Below, piece by piece: positions 34,388 to 42,765 of a stretch of DNA of 64,000 nt (its first letter is position 1; each line of letters opens with the position of its first letter). The DNA comes from DASPKX01 sp035627835 (GTDB lineage Bacteria; Verrucomicrobiota; Verrucomicrobiia; Limisphaerales; SXQI01). The notes below the pieces were generated by a model. That model saw only the letters and a program-made list of their open reading frames with translations, was not told the origin of the DNA and searched no databases. Both the position numbers and the translations under genes were made by a program. The DNA lies in contig DASPKX010000172.1 in NCBI GenBank assembly GCA_035627835.1, positions 62,001 to 126,000 on the forward strand, given 5' to 3'.

Positions 34388-34560
34388 GGTAGACGCGGTC
34401 CCCCGACCGGGCGTCTTCGCCACCTCTCCCATTGGTAGGCCCGGTCCCCTGACCGGGCGTCCTCGCCACCTCTCCCATTGGTAGGCCCGGTCCCCTGACC
34501 GGGCGTCCTCCCGCCTCTCCAATTGGTAGGCCCGGTCCCCGACCGGGCGTCTTCGCGCGG
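34388..34560 (+). repeat. Tandem array of four REP-type units
   Basis: Four head-to-tail units of 46, 46, 45 and ~36 bp begin at 34388, 34434, 34480 and 34525. Each has GTAG followed by an 8-bp hairpin with arms GCCCGGTC and GACCGGGC (the first unit is degenerate) and a pyrimidine-rich linker (CCACCTCTCCCA). The GTAG-plus-hairpin layout is that of REP elements recognised by RAYT transposases. The array fills most of the 363-bp gap between the GspE-like gene and the polyketide synthase gene; no gene is seen in it. Confidence 0.9.
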
Positions 34561-34658
34561 AAACGACCTTCCAGTCATCCGCACACCCCCGCCCATTTCT
34601 TCCGTCATTCGGCCGGCCCGCTTTGCGCTCTGAGCATTCCATGATTAAGATGCCCACC

Positions 34659-34664
34659 AGGAGG
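34659..34664 (+). promoter_or_regulatory. Shine-Dalgarno deciding the polyketide synthase start
   Basis: AGGAGG at 34659-34664, three bases before ATG 34668. It is the only strong ribosome site near the alternative starts at 34623, 34641 and 34650. Confidence 0.6.
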
Positions 34665-34667
34665 AAT

Positions 34668-35729
34668 ATGCATCTTGCTGGAATCGGCGTCGCCGCCCCT
34701 GAGCAGCGTTACACGCAAATCGAAATTTGGGAGGCGTTGGCTCAGGCTCCGCAATTTGCCAGCCTCACCCCGCGCTCTCAACTCCTCGTTCGCAAAGTAC
34801 TGCACGCGGACAACGGAATTGATGCTCGCCACCTTTCCCTTAATTCGCTCGACGCAGCATTTAACCTCACGCCTGATTCACTTCACTCGCGCTTCTCCAA
34901 AGCGGCGCCGGAGCTTGCTCTCCAAGCGGCGGAGAAAGCGCTCGCCCAAGCTCGGCTGACGCCTGCGGACATTGACGGCCTCGTGATCAGCACCTGCACG
35001 GGCTATCTCTGCCCCGGTTTAACGAGCTACGTGAGCGAGCGGATGGGCATTCCAACGAGCGCGCATATGCTCGACCTCGTGGGGCACGGTTGCGCCGCTG
35101 CCGCGCCCACCTTGAGAGCTGCTGAAGGAATGCTTGCCTCCAAACAAGCTAAAGTGGTCCTCGCGATCTGCGTGGAGGTTTGCAGCGCCGCGCTTTACCT
35201 CGACAATGATCCTGGCGTGCTCATCAGCGCCTGCCTATTCGCAGATGGGGCGGGCGCCATGATTCTCGCCCACGAACCTTCGCAGATCAGCGGGCGCACC
35301 GTCCGGTGGCGCGGCAGCCGTGGAATGTTGAGTCACCAGGACCGTGACTTCCTAAGGTTCGAAAGCCGGGGCGGCATGCTCCGCAACTTGCTCTCCCGCG
35401 AAGTTCCCACGCTGGTGGGAAAACACGCTGCCAGCGTTCTGCAAACCGCGCAGAAGGAACTTGAGTTTGACCGGGCGGACATCCAGCAATGGATCGTTCA
35501 TGCGGGCGGGCGGGACATCCTGCACAGTGTGCAGCTCGCGCTGAGACTGGCCCCTCAAGATTTAGAGCGCAGCGCCGAGATTCTTCGAGAATTCGGCAAT
35601 GTCAGCAGCTCGTCCGTTTTCTTTGTTATGGATCGCGCTCTAGCCAGTGGCGCTCCGGACGGCCTCTGGTGGATGACCACGTTCGGCGCGGGCATGGCAT
35701 GTTACGGGGCTCTTTGGGAAGTAAGTTAA
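34668..35729 (+). CDS. Type III polyketide synthase (chalcone/stilbene synthase family)
   Basis: A 353-residue homodimeric ketosynthase that extends an acyl-CoA starter with malonyl-CoA and cyclises it to an alkylpyrone, resorcinol or chalcone-type product. The Cys-His-Asn triad is complete: Cys142 (LVGHGCAAAAP), His277 (WIVHAGGRD) and Asn310 (EFGNVSSSSV); the C-terminal GFGPG-like loop reads TFGAGMA. ATG 34668 follows AGGAGG by only 3 nt, a tight spacing, but gives the family N-terminus (MHLAGIGVAAPEQRY). In-frame starts at 34623-34650 lack a ribosome site. No methyltransferase or oxidase partner is adjacent, so the product is unknown. Confidence 0.93.
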   Translation: MHLAGIGVAAPEQRYTQIEIWEALAQAPQFASLTPRSQLLVRKVLHADNGIDARHLSLNSLDAAFNLTPDSLHSRFSKAAPELALQAAEKALAQARLTPADIDGLVISTCTGYLCPGLTSYVSERMGIPTSAHMLDLVGHGCAAAAPTLRAAEGMLASKQAKVVLAICVEVCSAALYLDNDPGVLISACLFADGAGAMILAHEPSQISGRTVRWRGSRGMLSHQDRDFLRFESRGGMLRNLLSREVPTLVGKHAASVLQTAQKELEFDRADIQQWIVHAGGRDILHSVQLALRLAPQDLERSAEILREFGNVSSSSVFFVMDRALASGAPDGLWWMTTFGAGMACYGALWEVS

Positions 35730-35734
35730 GAGCC

Positions 35735-36715
35735 CTATTGCGGCGGCGGCACGCTCGCGACGGTGTAATATCCACGCGGATTACCCGGCGCGGTCGTGTC
35801 GCGAAAGTCGATCACACCTCCAACACCGGCCTTGTACGTTCCGAGGCTAAACCATTCCACCCAGTTCGAGGTGACTTGCACCTCGTACCAGAGCCCCTCT
35901 TCCCCAAGGATTTTGAACTCGAACTCACCGTTCGGATGATACTTCGTCACCTGCAGCCGCGGTTGTGTCGCGAGTTGCCCTGTGATGCTGTAGTTGTCGA
36001 ACACCATGTAGTTGTCCCCAGGCGCCTTCGGGTTGGCGACAATCCACGCGGCCGCAATATCGCTGAACGTAAGATTCCGCGAAGGGGTGGCCGTGATCGG
36101 ATGCGAGTTCACGAGTGTGGTGCCATTCAAGCTCGCAGACCAGGTGTTCCGGCCATAATTCAGCACGATCTCCAGGTCATAAGTGCCGTCGTGCTCAAAG
36201 GTGTAGTTTGTATAAACAAACTTCGGATCATCATCCTCCGTGATGTACCAGATCTCCTGTGTGCTCGTGTCGAATACGATTGAGAGCAGACGATAATTGT
36301 TCGTGCCATACACGCTCCAGCGGAACTCGTCCTTGCCGCCAGTTGTCGAGGCAAGCACCTGCATCTTCACGTTGAACTTCAGCACCGGATAACCGCTCGC
36401 CAACGGGGAAATCCCAAAGGGCCGCCACACTGTGGTGTCCACATTGTTCGTGTTTAGCGGGGGGAAGAATCCGATGAACGCTTGTTGCCCAAGGCCCTCA
36501 AAAGCTTCGGGCAGGAGGCCATTTCCGCCTGTCCCAGCTCCCTCCCAACCGCCCTGGTCACTCAACGTGAAGCGCCTATCGAACCCTTCGGAAGCCTCAA
36601 ACCCAGTGGAGTAAATCACCTCCGTCTGCGCTGCCATGGCTCCCCTGGCGCTCACCAGAAGCGCCAACCCCAATAAACAAAGCCGAACCCTGTGGAATAA
36701 AGTTTGGATATTCAT
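35735..36715 (-). CDS. Secreted protein with jelly-roll-like domain and shared C-terminal tail
   Basis: A 326-residue exported protein with signal peptide (LCLLGLALLVSARGAMA). The mature part begins IYSTGFEASEGFD and continues with Trp/Tyr-rich beta strands (RWSVYGTNNYRLLSIVF, YDLEIVLNYGRNTWS), as in concanavalin-like or carbohydrate-binding sandwiches; the D-x-(N/Y)-(S/N) pattern near residue 245 (MVFDNYSITG) recalls the end of such a domain. The final ~70 residues (YEVQVTSNWVEWFSLG to GYYTVASV) resemble the window's shared tail module, ending YYT instead of FYR. Family not recognised with certainty. Followed, 5 bp away, by the convergent polyketide synthase. Confidence 0.65.
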   Translation of the reverse strand: MNIQTLFHRVRLCLLGLALLVSARGAMAAQTEVIYSTGFEASEGFDRRFTLSDQGGWEGAGTGGNGLLPEAFEGLGQQAFIGFFPPLNTNNVDTTVWRPFGISPLASGYPVLKFNVKMQVLASTTGGKDEFRWSVYGTNNYRLLSIVFDTSTQEIWYITEDDDPKFVYTNYTFEHDGTYDLEIVLNYGRNTWSASLNGTTLVNSHPITATPSRNLTFSDIAAAWIVANPKAPGDNYMVFDNYSITGQLATQPRLQVTKYHPNGEFEFKILGEEGLWYEVQVTSNWVEWFSLGTYKAGVGGVIDFRDTTAPGNPRGYYTVASVPPPQ

Positions 36716-36730
36716 GTGAGCAAGCGCTCA

Positions 36731-36763
36731 GGCAGGCCCCCGTCCCTGACCGGGGTTCCTACC
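36731..36763 (-). repeat. Degenerate REP-like hairpin
   Basis: On the minus strand GTAGG is followed by an imperfect hairpin around GACGGGGG / CCCCGGTC. It resembles the REP class at 34388 and 54220 but with mismatches. It lies between two convergently spaced secreted-protein genes. Confidence 0.5.
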
Positions 36764-36781
36764 TGGGCGGAGTTGAATACG

Positions 36782-39616
36782 TTAATTGGACCGAGGCTCC
36801 CCGCGTTGAATCGGCACGCGCGCTCCCCCGCCGAATGATTCCGGCCGGGAACTTGGGCGTGACTCAAAAGCCGGCCGCGACGGCAGTGGCTGCGATTGAA
36901 TGACTGGAGCGCTTGGGGCGCTTTGCACCGGCGCGCTGCGATATGAAGGGATGCTCTGTGGCACACTCTGCGGCTGGCGCATCACCGGCGCAGGAGCCGA
37001 CTCCTGAACAGGGGATGAAAAGCGTGGGCTTGGTTGTGTGCTCGGAATCTGACGGAGAGCCGGCCGATCGATCGGCGCCGAGCGGAACGCCGGGGTCACC
37101 GGTTGCGAGACAATCGGCGCAGGCGCGCTGAATGGCCGCGCGTTATCCCCTTGAGCCGCCGGGTTGGCATTCATCACACCACGCGCGCTGTTATTGAACC
37201 GTGGCGAGATCGCGCGAGGCTCCGAGCGTTGCAAGTCTTGCGCCGCGGTCGATGCGAACGGCGAGCCCGGGCGCGCGCCTGGGTAGGACGACGATCCCGG
37301 CGCAGAACTCACGGATGGAGCTTGTGGCGCTGGATTGCGAATGGGCTCAATGCGGCGGAGCGCTGGCCGATCGGGCAATGTGGTTGCGTTCGGTGTCACT
37401 GGGGAACTCGGGCGAGCAATGTCGCCGGGGATGCTGCCTGCGCCCGCATTAGGCGCCCCGGGCCGGGCCAATGGTGTCGTGCGTCCGATGGGTGGAACAG
37501 CAGAGCCAGTGTCAGCGCCAATTCGTTGTGAAGGCGCACTGCTGGGAGGGGTTGTTGGACTCGTTGGACGCGCGCTGATGCCCTCGCGCCGCACTTCACG
37601 CAAACGACGGCTAAGATCGTCTCCGCCTGCGTTCGCTGGACTGTCTGGGCGCGCGGCAGGGGTCGAACCAACAATCCCAGGACGGGTGCTTGGGCTCGCG
37701 TTTGCCTGGTCGGTTACCAATCCAGAGCCGATCCCACTGCTATTATCGCGCGCGCCTGCGGTAATCGGCTCGCGGCGTGGATTGATGCCGCGATCAGCGA
37801 TGGCGTCATTTGGACTGGCGCTCGGCGCAGTTGGGCGGCTCGTCAATCCACCAGGCGTGGAGCTTGGGCTACCGACGGCCTCAGGACGCCGACTTGGCGT
37901 CACGAGTGAGCTGTTCGGACGCGCTGCTATATCAGATTGCACCCGGTCAGCAGTCCGTGAGTTCAACCGAGCAGTTGGAACGGTCGCGCGGGTTGGCTCA
38001 CCTCGTGCAGCGATCCCGCCGCCAGGAGTCGTGGGAACCGCAGAAGGGGGCGGCGGTGTTGGGCGATAAACCACCATCTCTTTCCCAACCTTTGTCACGC
38101 GGTCCGGAGCAATCACGGTTCCGCGAGCGCTGGCTGGACGATTCACTGCCACATCAGGGCGTTCCTGAACGGTCACCTTGCGGATCTCAGAGCGCGTGTT
38201 TGCCGCCACAAAATCGTGCCCCACACCGTTGTTGATGATCGTGTTGTTGTTGCCCACGATGTAATTGTTCACCACGGTGCTGTTGTTATAGATGTTGACC
38301 GTCTCATGCCTTGGCACTGAGCGCCGCCATGGATGCGGATCGCAGAAGTCGCGAGCGCGCACGAACGTGTAGTGATGATCGCGCAGCCCGAAGTCGAAGC
38401 TGATGCCGACATTCCGGTCGTAATAACTAAAACCAAATCCACTCCGGTAGTGCGCGCGAGGAGGCAAAGGCGCCCACCCGCAATAAGCATCCGTGCGGCG
38501 CCAGCTCACCCAGGCGGGACCCCAGGTATAATCGGGCACCCACACCCAGCCAACACCGGTTGGGCAACTCCATCGGCCATAGTGGAACGCCGCCCAGCCC
38601 CAGCTGTAATCGGATTGCCAATACCAACCATGGTTGCTCCACATCCAGCGACCGCGCGTGTGATATGGGCGCCAGTGTGGATCGTAATACGCAACGGTAG
38701 GACGCCAGCACCAGCCATAACCGCTCACCTCCACCCAACTTCCGTACGGTTGCAGTGGCGTGTAAAAATAATTTTGCACAACTTCAGCGGGAGGCGTCGT
38801 GTAGATCACCTGCGGTTGTTGGGCAACGACCACTTGCTGGGTCACGACAACTGTCTCCGCAGGCATACCGGGACTTGCGGGCGCTGCCACATAACCATTC
38901 CCCAGTTGCGGCTGCGGGGTCACCGCTTCGGCTTGCGGCGCCTGGGCAACTGGCGGGGCTGGCGCGGCAGCCACAGCAGCGGGTGCGTTCGTTTCAGCAG
39001 CCTTCTTCGCCAACTGCTCCTTTTCCGAAGGATCCAACGCAGTGTCGTTGTTCAACATCACCGCAATCACCGCGCTGCTCACGCCAAGGTCCGTCAAATA
39101 GACGATCGTCTCGGCGTCCATGTCGTACTCCGCAGGCGTCTTGTTGACGTAAGCTAAAATCGCGTCCTCCCCCACGCCGGATTGCACAAGCTTGAGCACC
39201 GCTTCAACACCAGGGGTCAACTTCACCCCTTCAGGAGCCGCAACCTTCGGAGGCTCAGCTTTGATCACTGTGATCTGCTGCGTGTCTCCCGCTTCCGCAG
39301 GAGCATTCGTTGCAACGACCGAGTTAGTCGCTGTTGCCGCAACCACAGCATTGCTGACGGGTGCCGCGTTCGTCGCAGCGGCTGGAACAACCGTCGCCAC
39401 CGAGGCATTGGAGACAACCACCGTCTGCGTGTGAACCGTTGTCACTGGGGTTGTGTCCCCTGTGCTTTCGCACCCAACAGTCATCGCCAGCGCAGCTGCC
39501 AGACCGAGCGCGCGGCTCAGATGGCGCCCGCTCCCGCCGCCGGTGTTCGGGGCAGGATGCGACGGTTGAGTTTGGGCACACGCGGTCTCTTTGTGCGCCT
39601 TGGAGAAAAGCTTCAT
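36782..39616 (-). CDS. DUF6600-domain lipoprotein with long Pro/Ser/Arg-rich C-terminus
   Basis: A 944-residue surface-type protein. An unusually long (~35-residue) N-region precedes a hydrophobic segment and likely lipobox MTVGC (Cys49). Residues 131-190 form a helical repeat (VEAVLKLVQSGVGEDAI, VSSAVIAVMLN). Residues 283-430 are a DUF6600 domain, very rich in Trp/Tyr/Gly (YGSWVEVSGYGWCWRP, WGWAAFHYGRW, VPDYTWGPAWVSWR). From about 470 to the end the sequence is low complexity, with Pro/Ser/Ala/Arg and many RP, PS and SR pairs, probably disordered and extracellular. A good Shine-Dalgarno (AAGGAGC) precedes ATG 39616, supporting this start. Function unknown. Confidence 0.8.
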   Translation of the reverse strand: MKLFSKAHKETACAQTQPSHPAPNTGGGSGRHLSRALGLAAALAMTVGCESTGDTTPVTTVHTQTVVVSNASVATVVPAAATNAAPVSNAVVAATATNSVVATNAPAEAGDTQQITVIKAEPPKVAAPEGVKLTPGVEAVLKLVQSGVGEDAILAYVNKTPAEYDMDAETIVYLTDLGVSSAVIAVMLNNDTALDPSEKEQLAKKAAETNAPAAVAAAPAPPVAQAPQAEAVTPQPQLGNGYVAAPASPGMPAETVVVTQQVVVAQQPQVIYTTPPAEVVQNYFYTPLQPYGSWVEVSGYGWCWRPTVAYYDPHWRPYHTRGRWMWSNHGWYWQSDYSWGWAAFHYGRWSCPTGVGWVWVPDYTWGPAWVSWRRTDAYCGWAPLPPRAHYRSGFGFSYYDRNVGISFDFGLRDHHYTFVRARDFCDPHPWRRSVPRHETVNIYNNSTVVNNYIVGNNNTIINNGVGHDFVAANTRSEIRKVTVQERPDVAVNRPASARGTVIAPDRVTKVGKEMVVYRPTPPPPSAVPTTPGGGIAARGEPTRATVPTARLNSRTADRVQSDIAARPNSSLVTPSRRPEAVGSPSSTPGGLTSRPTAPSASPNDAIADRGINPRREPITAGARDNSSGIGSGLVTDQANASPSTRPGIVGSTPAARPDSPANAGGDDLSRRLREVRREGISARPTSPTTPPSSAPSQRIGADTGSAVPPIGRTTPLARPGAPNAGAGSIPGDIARPSSPVTPNATTLPDRPALRRIEPIRNPAPQAPSVSSAPGSSSYPGARPGSPFASTAAQDLQRSEPRAISPRFNNSARGVMNANPAAQGDNARPFSAPAPIVSQPVTPAFRSAPIDRPALRQIPSTQPSPRFSSPVQESAPAPVMRQPQSVPQSIPSYRSAPVQSAPSAPVIQSQPLPSRPAFESRPSSRPESFGGGARVPIQRGEPRSN

Positions 39617-39821
39617 AGTGGGCTCCTTAAAGTAGAATGGGTGAGCGCGTGCGTCAAAGTGGCTTCCTTTAGCGTTCTGTTCAGGCCGTCAAAATTGACC
39701 GTCCCAATCATTCTTCTGCAGGATTGGACGCGACCTGAACCCTGCTATTCATTGGCTCCACACGGCCAAATTAGTGTTGTTTATAGATGAACCAGTGGAC
39801 TTTCCGGTCTTGCAAGTCCGC

Positions 39822-40718
39822 TTATGCAGCCTCACCCAACGTATCTCCCATCCGCGCATAGAGTTCCACATGATCCGAGGAGTGCTTTACTAGATCATCG
39901 GCCAGCCGAATCCGCCCTTTCTTGAACAGCGTAATTGTCAGCGAGCCCCCAAACCGGAAGTATCCCTTTTCCGCCCCTTTCTCCACCTGGGAGTCTGGCT
40001 GATAGGTGTATTCAAAACTCCCCACGCAGGTCGCCCCCACCTCAAACATCATCACCGGCCCGAACACATCGGATTCAATGCGTGTCCAGGCCCTCTTATT
40101 CTCACAAAGGATCCGGATGTTCTGCCGCAGCGCGATCGGGTTCACGGAGTACAACGGCCCCTCGATCAGGTTCGTCTTTCCCGCCTTTCCGCTTATTGGA
40201 AAATGATACCGGTGATAATCCACGGGGCAGAGGCGCGACAAAACGATCGAGCCATTCTTATACTCCGCAGCCAGCGCTTCGTTTCGGAATAACTCCGCCA
40301 GCGTGAACAACGCCCCTTTCACAAAAATCCCTGGCGCCTCGGAGATGTTCTGGAAACCCATGTGCCGCCCATCTGCCGGGAACACAGCCGCCTTCGGGTT
40401 CGGATCGATCGGTCGCGCACCGGGCTTCAGCTTCCGGTAAAAAAACTCATTGAAGGTTTTGTAGCTCTCGGGTGGATCGGCGAATTCCGCAGCGTTCAAC
40501 CGATACTGTTCAATGAACGGCAGCACCTTCTCGCGGCTTTCAGGATCGTCCATCCGCTTGCCGTACCAGCGCGAGAAAAGAGTCCGTTTCACAAGCCCAT
40601 GCAAAGACATCTTCCCGATCGGATTCCCGTAAGTCCATCGAAGGAAGCCGAGGCCATACACCTCCTCCTTCTCCATCTTTCCCGAGTACCTGTTGAAGTA
40701 CCGAATCTCCTCGCTCAC
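39822..40718 (-). CDS. psd: Phosphatidylserine decarboxylase
   Basis: A 298-residue PSD proenzyme that makes phosphatidylethanolamine at the inner membrane. Blocks: YNRYSGK-like N-terminus (RYFNRYSGKMEKEEVYG), FPADGRH with the conserved Asp-Gly, SRLCPVDYHRYHFP (catalytic His), NPIALRQN, VGATCVGSF, and the self-cleavage region FRFGGSLTITLF, where GS would give the pyruvoyl group. The frame opens at a TTG (40739), but GTG 40718 gives the usual start. The cleavage motif is GGS instead of the LGST of E. coli, as in other long-branch PSDs. Monocistronic, just after the sigma gene. Confidence 0.9.
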   Translation of the reverse strand: MSEEIRYFNRYSGKMEKEEVYGLGFLRWTYGNPIGKMSLHGLVKRTLFSRWYGKRMDDPESREKVLPFIEQYRLNAAEFADPPESYKTFNEFFYRKLKPGARPIDPNPKAAVFPADGRHMGFQNISEAPGIFVKGALFTLAELFRNEALAAEYKNGSIVLSRLCPVDYHRYHFPISGKAGKTNLIEGPLYSVNPIALRQNIRILCENKRAWTRIESDVFGPVMMFEVGATCVGSFEYTYQPDSQVEKGAEKGYFRFGGSLTITLFKKGRIRLADDLVKHSSDHVELYARMGDTLGEAA

Positions 40719-40802
40719 GCCTTTAACGTAACAGAGCAAAGAGCACGCTCAAAGCCAGGATCTTCTGCAAGCGCGCGTGCCTCATCGGACAGGCTCACAA
40801 CC

Positions 40803-42446
40803 TTACTGTTGTTGATTCGCCCGCAACCGCTCAAAGGCGTTTCGCTCGCTGTCCGTCTTGAGGAAGGGCGCCAGTTCTGCGGGATCCGACGGCGCGCGCC
40901 CTCCGTGCGCAGTCTCAAAAGCACGCAGCGCTTCCCGGAGGATGTTCACATCGGCTGCAACATCCGTGTTCTCTGATTTCCAGGAAGTGCTCCCGAAACC
41001 ATGCGGCCCAATCACCACACGCGAGTCAAACTCACGGTCCACCGGCTCCGTTTGGCTGATCGCCCAATCCCCACCCATCTGAACCGAGTTTACGGCTTTC
41101 GCCGGAATGACCGAAAAGCGCTGGAGAATGTCGTTGTCCACCGGACTCTCCAAATACCCTTGGAGCTGCGCCAAGCTCTCTGGGAACTTTTTCCCGTTCT
41201 GTTCAAGATATTTCGCGAGCGCAGGTTGTAGCAGGTTCGCCACCTTGTATTGCGCCTGCGTTCGCAATGAACTCATTGCGCGCCGGAAGTCCTCCTCCGA
41301 CTCCAGCTTCGGTCCCTGGGCCGCATTCAACCAATCCTGCTCTCCCAGCAACCGCAGCTCCGGCACATTCGCATGTGGTGTCCGTGCCAGATGCTCCTTC
41401 AGCAAATTAACGCGCGCAAGCCAGTTTACTGCCTCGGCTTGAATGGCTGGCGCGGCCGTCGTCAATGCCGCCGACGCTTTAGCCTCGCCCTTTAGGCGCG
41501 TGACCTCTGCCCGCAGTTTTAGAAGCTCGGAAGCATTGCTTTTCGCCGCATCATTCTCCGCGCGCAACTGCGCAATCTCGCGCTGCAGACCGTCGTAACT
41601 AGCCGCAAGCGATGTAGATCCCTCATCCGACTGTCGGGTCGCTTCCAGCGTTAGCACCCGCTGCCGCAGCTCGGATGCTTTATATCCCTGGTGCAATGCC
41701 GTTCCAACGGCAGCCACCATTAACGTGCCCAAAATGACCTTTTGCGTCGTGCTCATGAAAATTGTGTTAATCGTGCCTGCTGCCACTGTGGACAAACCTG
41801 CTGCAGCTCCCGTCTGAAGAGCCCCTGTGACAATTCCTGCTGCCAACTGTGGCGGCGCTGCCTGCACCGCGTTTGCGGAAAGCAACAGCGCCACTCCGTT
41901 CACACTGGAAGCCACGCCCTTTCGCCGAAAAAAGTCGTGCAACCGCTGCAACGCCCTGCTCACCCGTTTCTGCGCCGCGTTCTCCGAAGCCCCCAAGACC
42001 GCTCCAACCTCACTGAGCGATTTATTTTGAAAGTAGCGAAGCAAAACTGCCGTACGGTCGCTCGGCTCAAGCGACGCCATCGCCTCCTCGAGCAGAGGTT
42101 CGATTTCCTTCCAACTCCCCTCGGTCGAGTTCATCTGCTTCAGTTCCTCCGCCACCTCTTCCCGCGCTGCACGGCGGGTTTCCCTTCGCACCACATCAAC
42201 CGACGTCCGCCGTGTAACTTCGTACAACCAGGCCACCAACACCGTTCGCGATGAGAGTCGTTTCGCGTTCTGCGCGAGATCAACGAAAACAGATTGCGCG
42301 ACCTCCTCCGCCAGATGCTCGGACCGCACCACCCGGAGCGCTGCCGAGTGAACCAACCCTAGATGCCGCTCCACTAGCCGACCGAACGCATCCTCCGCGC
42401 TCTCCTCGGCATAGCGCCGCAGCAACTCCAGATCTGGCTCGCTCAT
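40803..42446 (-). CDS. ECF sigma factor with long membrane-spanning C-terminal extension
   Basis: A 547-residue protein. Residues 1-165 are an ECF sigma-70 factor: region 2 (AFGRLVERHLGLVHSAALRV, LAEEVAQSVFVDLAQNA) and region 4 (LEPSDRTAVLLRYFQNKSL, LGASENAAQKRVSRALQRL). Then come hydrophobic stretches (about 172-240, including VILGTLMVAAVGTAL), a coiled coil (about 245-320) and a ~200-residue domain. Most ECF sigmas are ~190 residues with a separate anti-sigma; here a membrane-anchored, probably periplasmic, sensor part is fused, so the sigma may be tethered and released. ATG 42446 is preferred over the upstream frame opening at 42518. Such extended sigmas occur in Verrucomicrobiota and Planctomycetota. 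Confidence 0.85.
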   Translation of the reverse strand: MSEPDLELLRRYAEESAEDAFGRLVERHLGLVHSAALRVVRSEHLAEEVAQSVFVDLAQNAKRLSSRTVLVAWLYEVTRRTSVDVVRRETRRAAREEVAEELKQMNSTEGSWKEIEPLLEEAMASLEPSDRTAVLLRYFQNKSLSEVGAVLGASENAAQKRVSRALQRLHDFFRRKGVASSVNGVALLLSANAVQAAPPQLAAGIVTGALQTGAAAGLSTVAAGTINTIFMSTTQKVILGTLMVAAVGTALHQGYKASELRQRVLTLEATRQSDEGSTSLAASYDGLQREIAQLRAENDAAKSNASELLKLRAEVTRLKGEAKASAALTTAAPAIQAEAVNWLARVNLLKEHLARTPHANVPELRLLGEQDWLNAAQGPKLESEEDFRRAMSSLRTQAQYKVANLLQPALAKYLEQNGKKFPESLAQLQGYLESPVDNDILQRFSVIPAKAVNSVQMGGDWAISQTEPVDREFDSRVVIGPHGFGSTSWKSENTDVAADVNILREALRAFETAHGGRAPSDPAELAPFLKTDSERNAFERLRANQQQ

Positions 42447-42643
42447 TTCAATAGGTATATCGGCGCCGACCGAAAAATCCGCCAGCCGAATTCCACGACG
42501 TGACACCGAGTCGCACATTGGTCAGGAGCCTGCGTCCGGTGGAGAGATAAAGGGGGAGCGTCTTGAAGATTTCGCCGGAATGATTTCCTAACAACGGGCT
42601 TGCGTCGGGTGGCTTTCTGACTAAATTACCGTCCCTTGCGGCT

Positions 42644-42720
42644 GCACCCGTAGCTCAATTGGATAGAGCATCTGACTACGGATCAGAAGGTTAAAGGTTC
42701 AACTCCTTTCGGGTGCACCA
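42644..42720 (+). tRNA. tRNA-Arg (ACG)
   Basis: A 77-nt tRNA: acceptor GCACCCG/CGGGTGC, D-arm AGCTCAATTGGATAGAGC, anticodon stem-loop TCTGA-CTACGGA-TCAGA (anticodon ACG, A34 presumably deaminated to inosine), T-loop GGTTCAACTCC, encoded ACCA. Confidence 0.96.
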
Positions 42721-42765
42721 CTTCCCCGCCTCAGGAAACCCATTCAGCCGACACAACCACCCTTT

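Noticed and set aside
34388..34560. Possible CRISPR array (regular ~46-bp period)
   Set aside because: The whole unit is repeated with no unique spacers, the repeated core is the same hairpin seen singly elsewhere, and no cas gene is present.
37034..38235. Several plus-strand ORFs of 140-245 codons
   Set aside because: Antisense to the low-complexity Pro/Ser/Arg-rich half of the DUF6600 protein; their Arg/Ala-rich composition follows from the repeat-like GC-rich codons.
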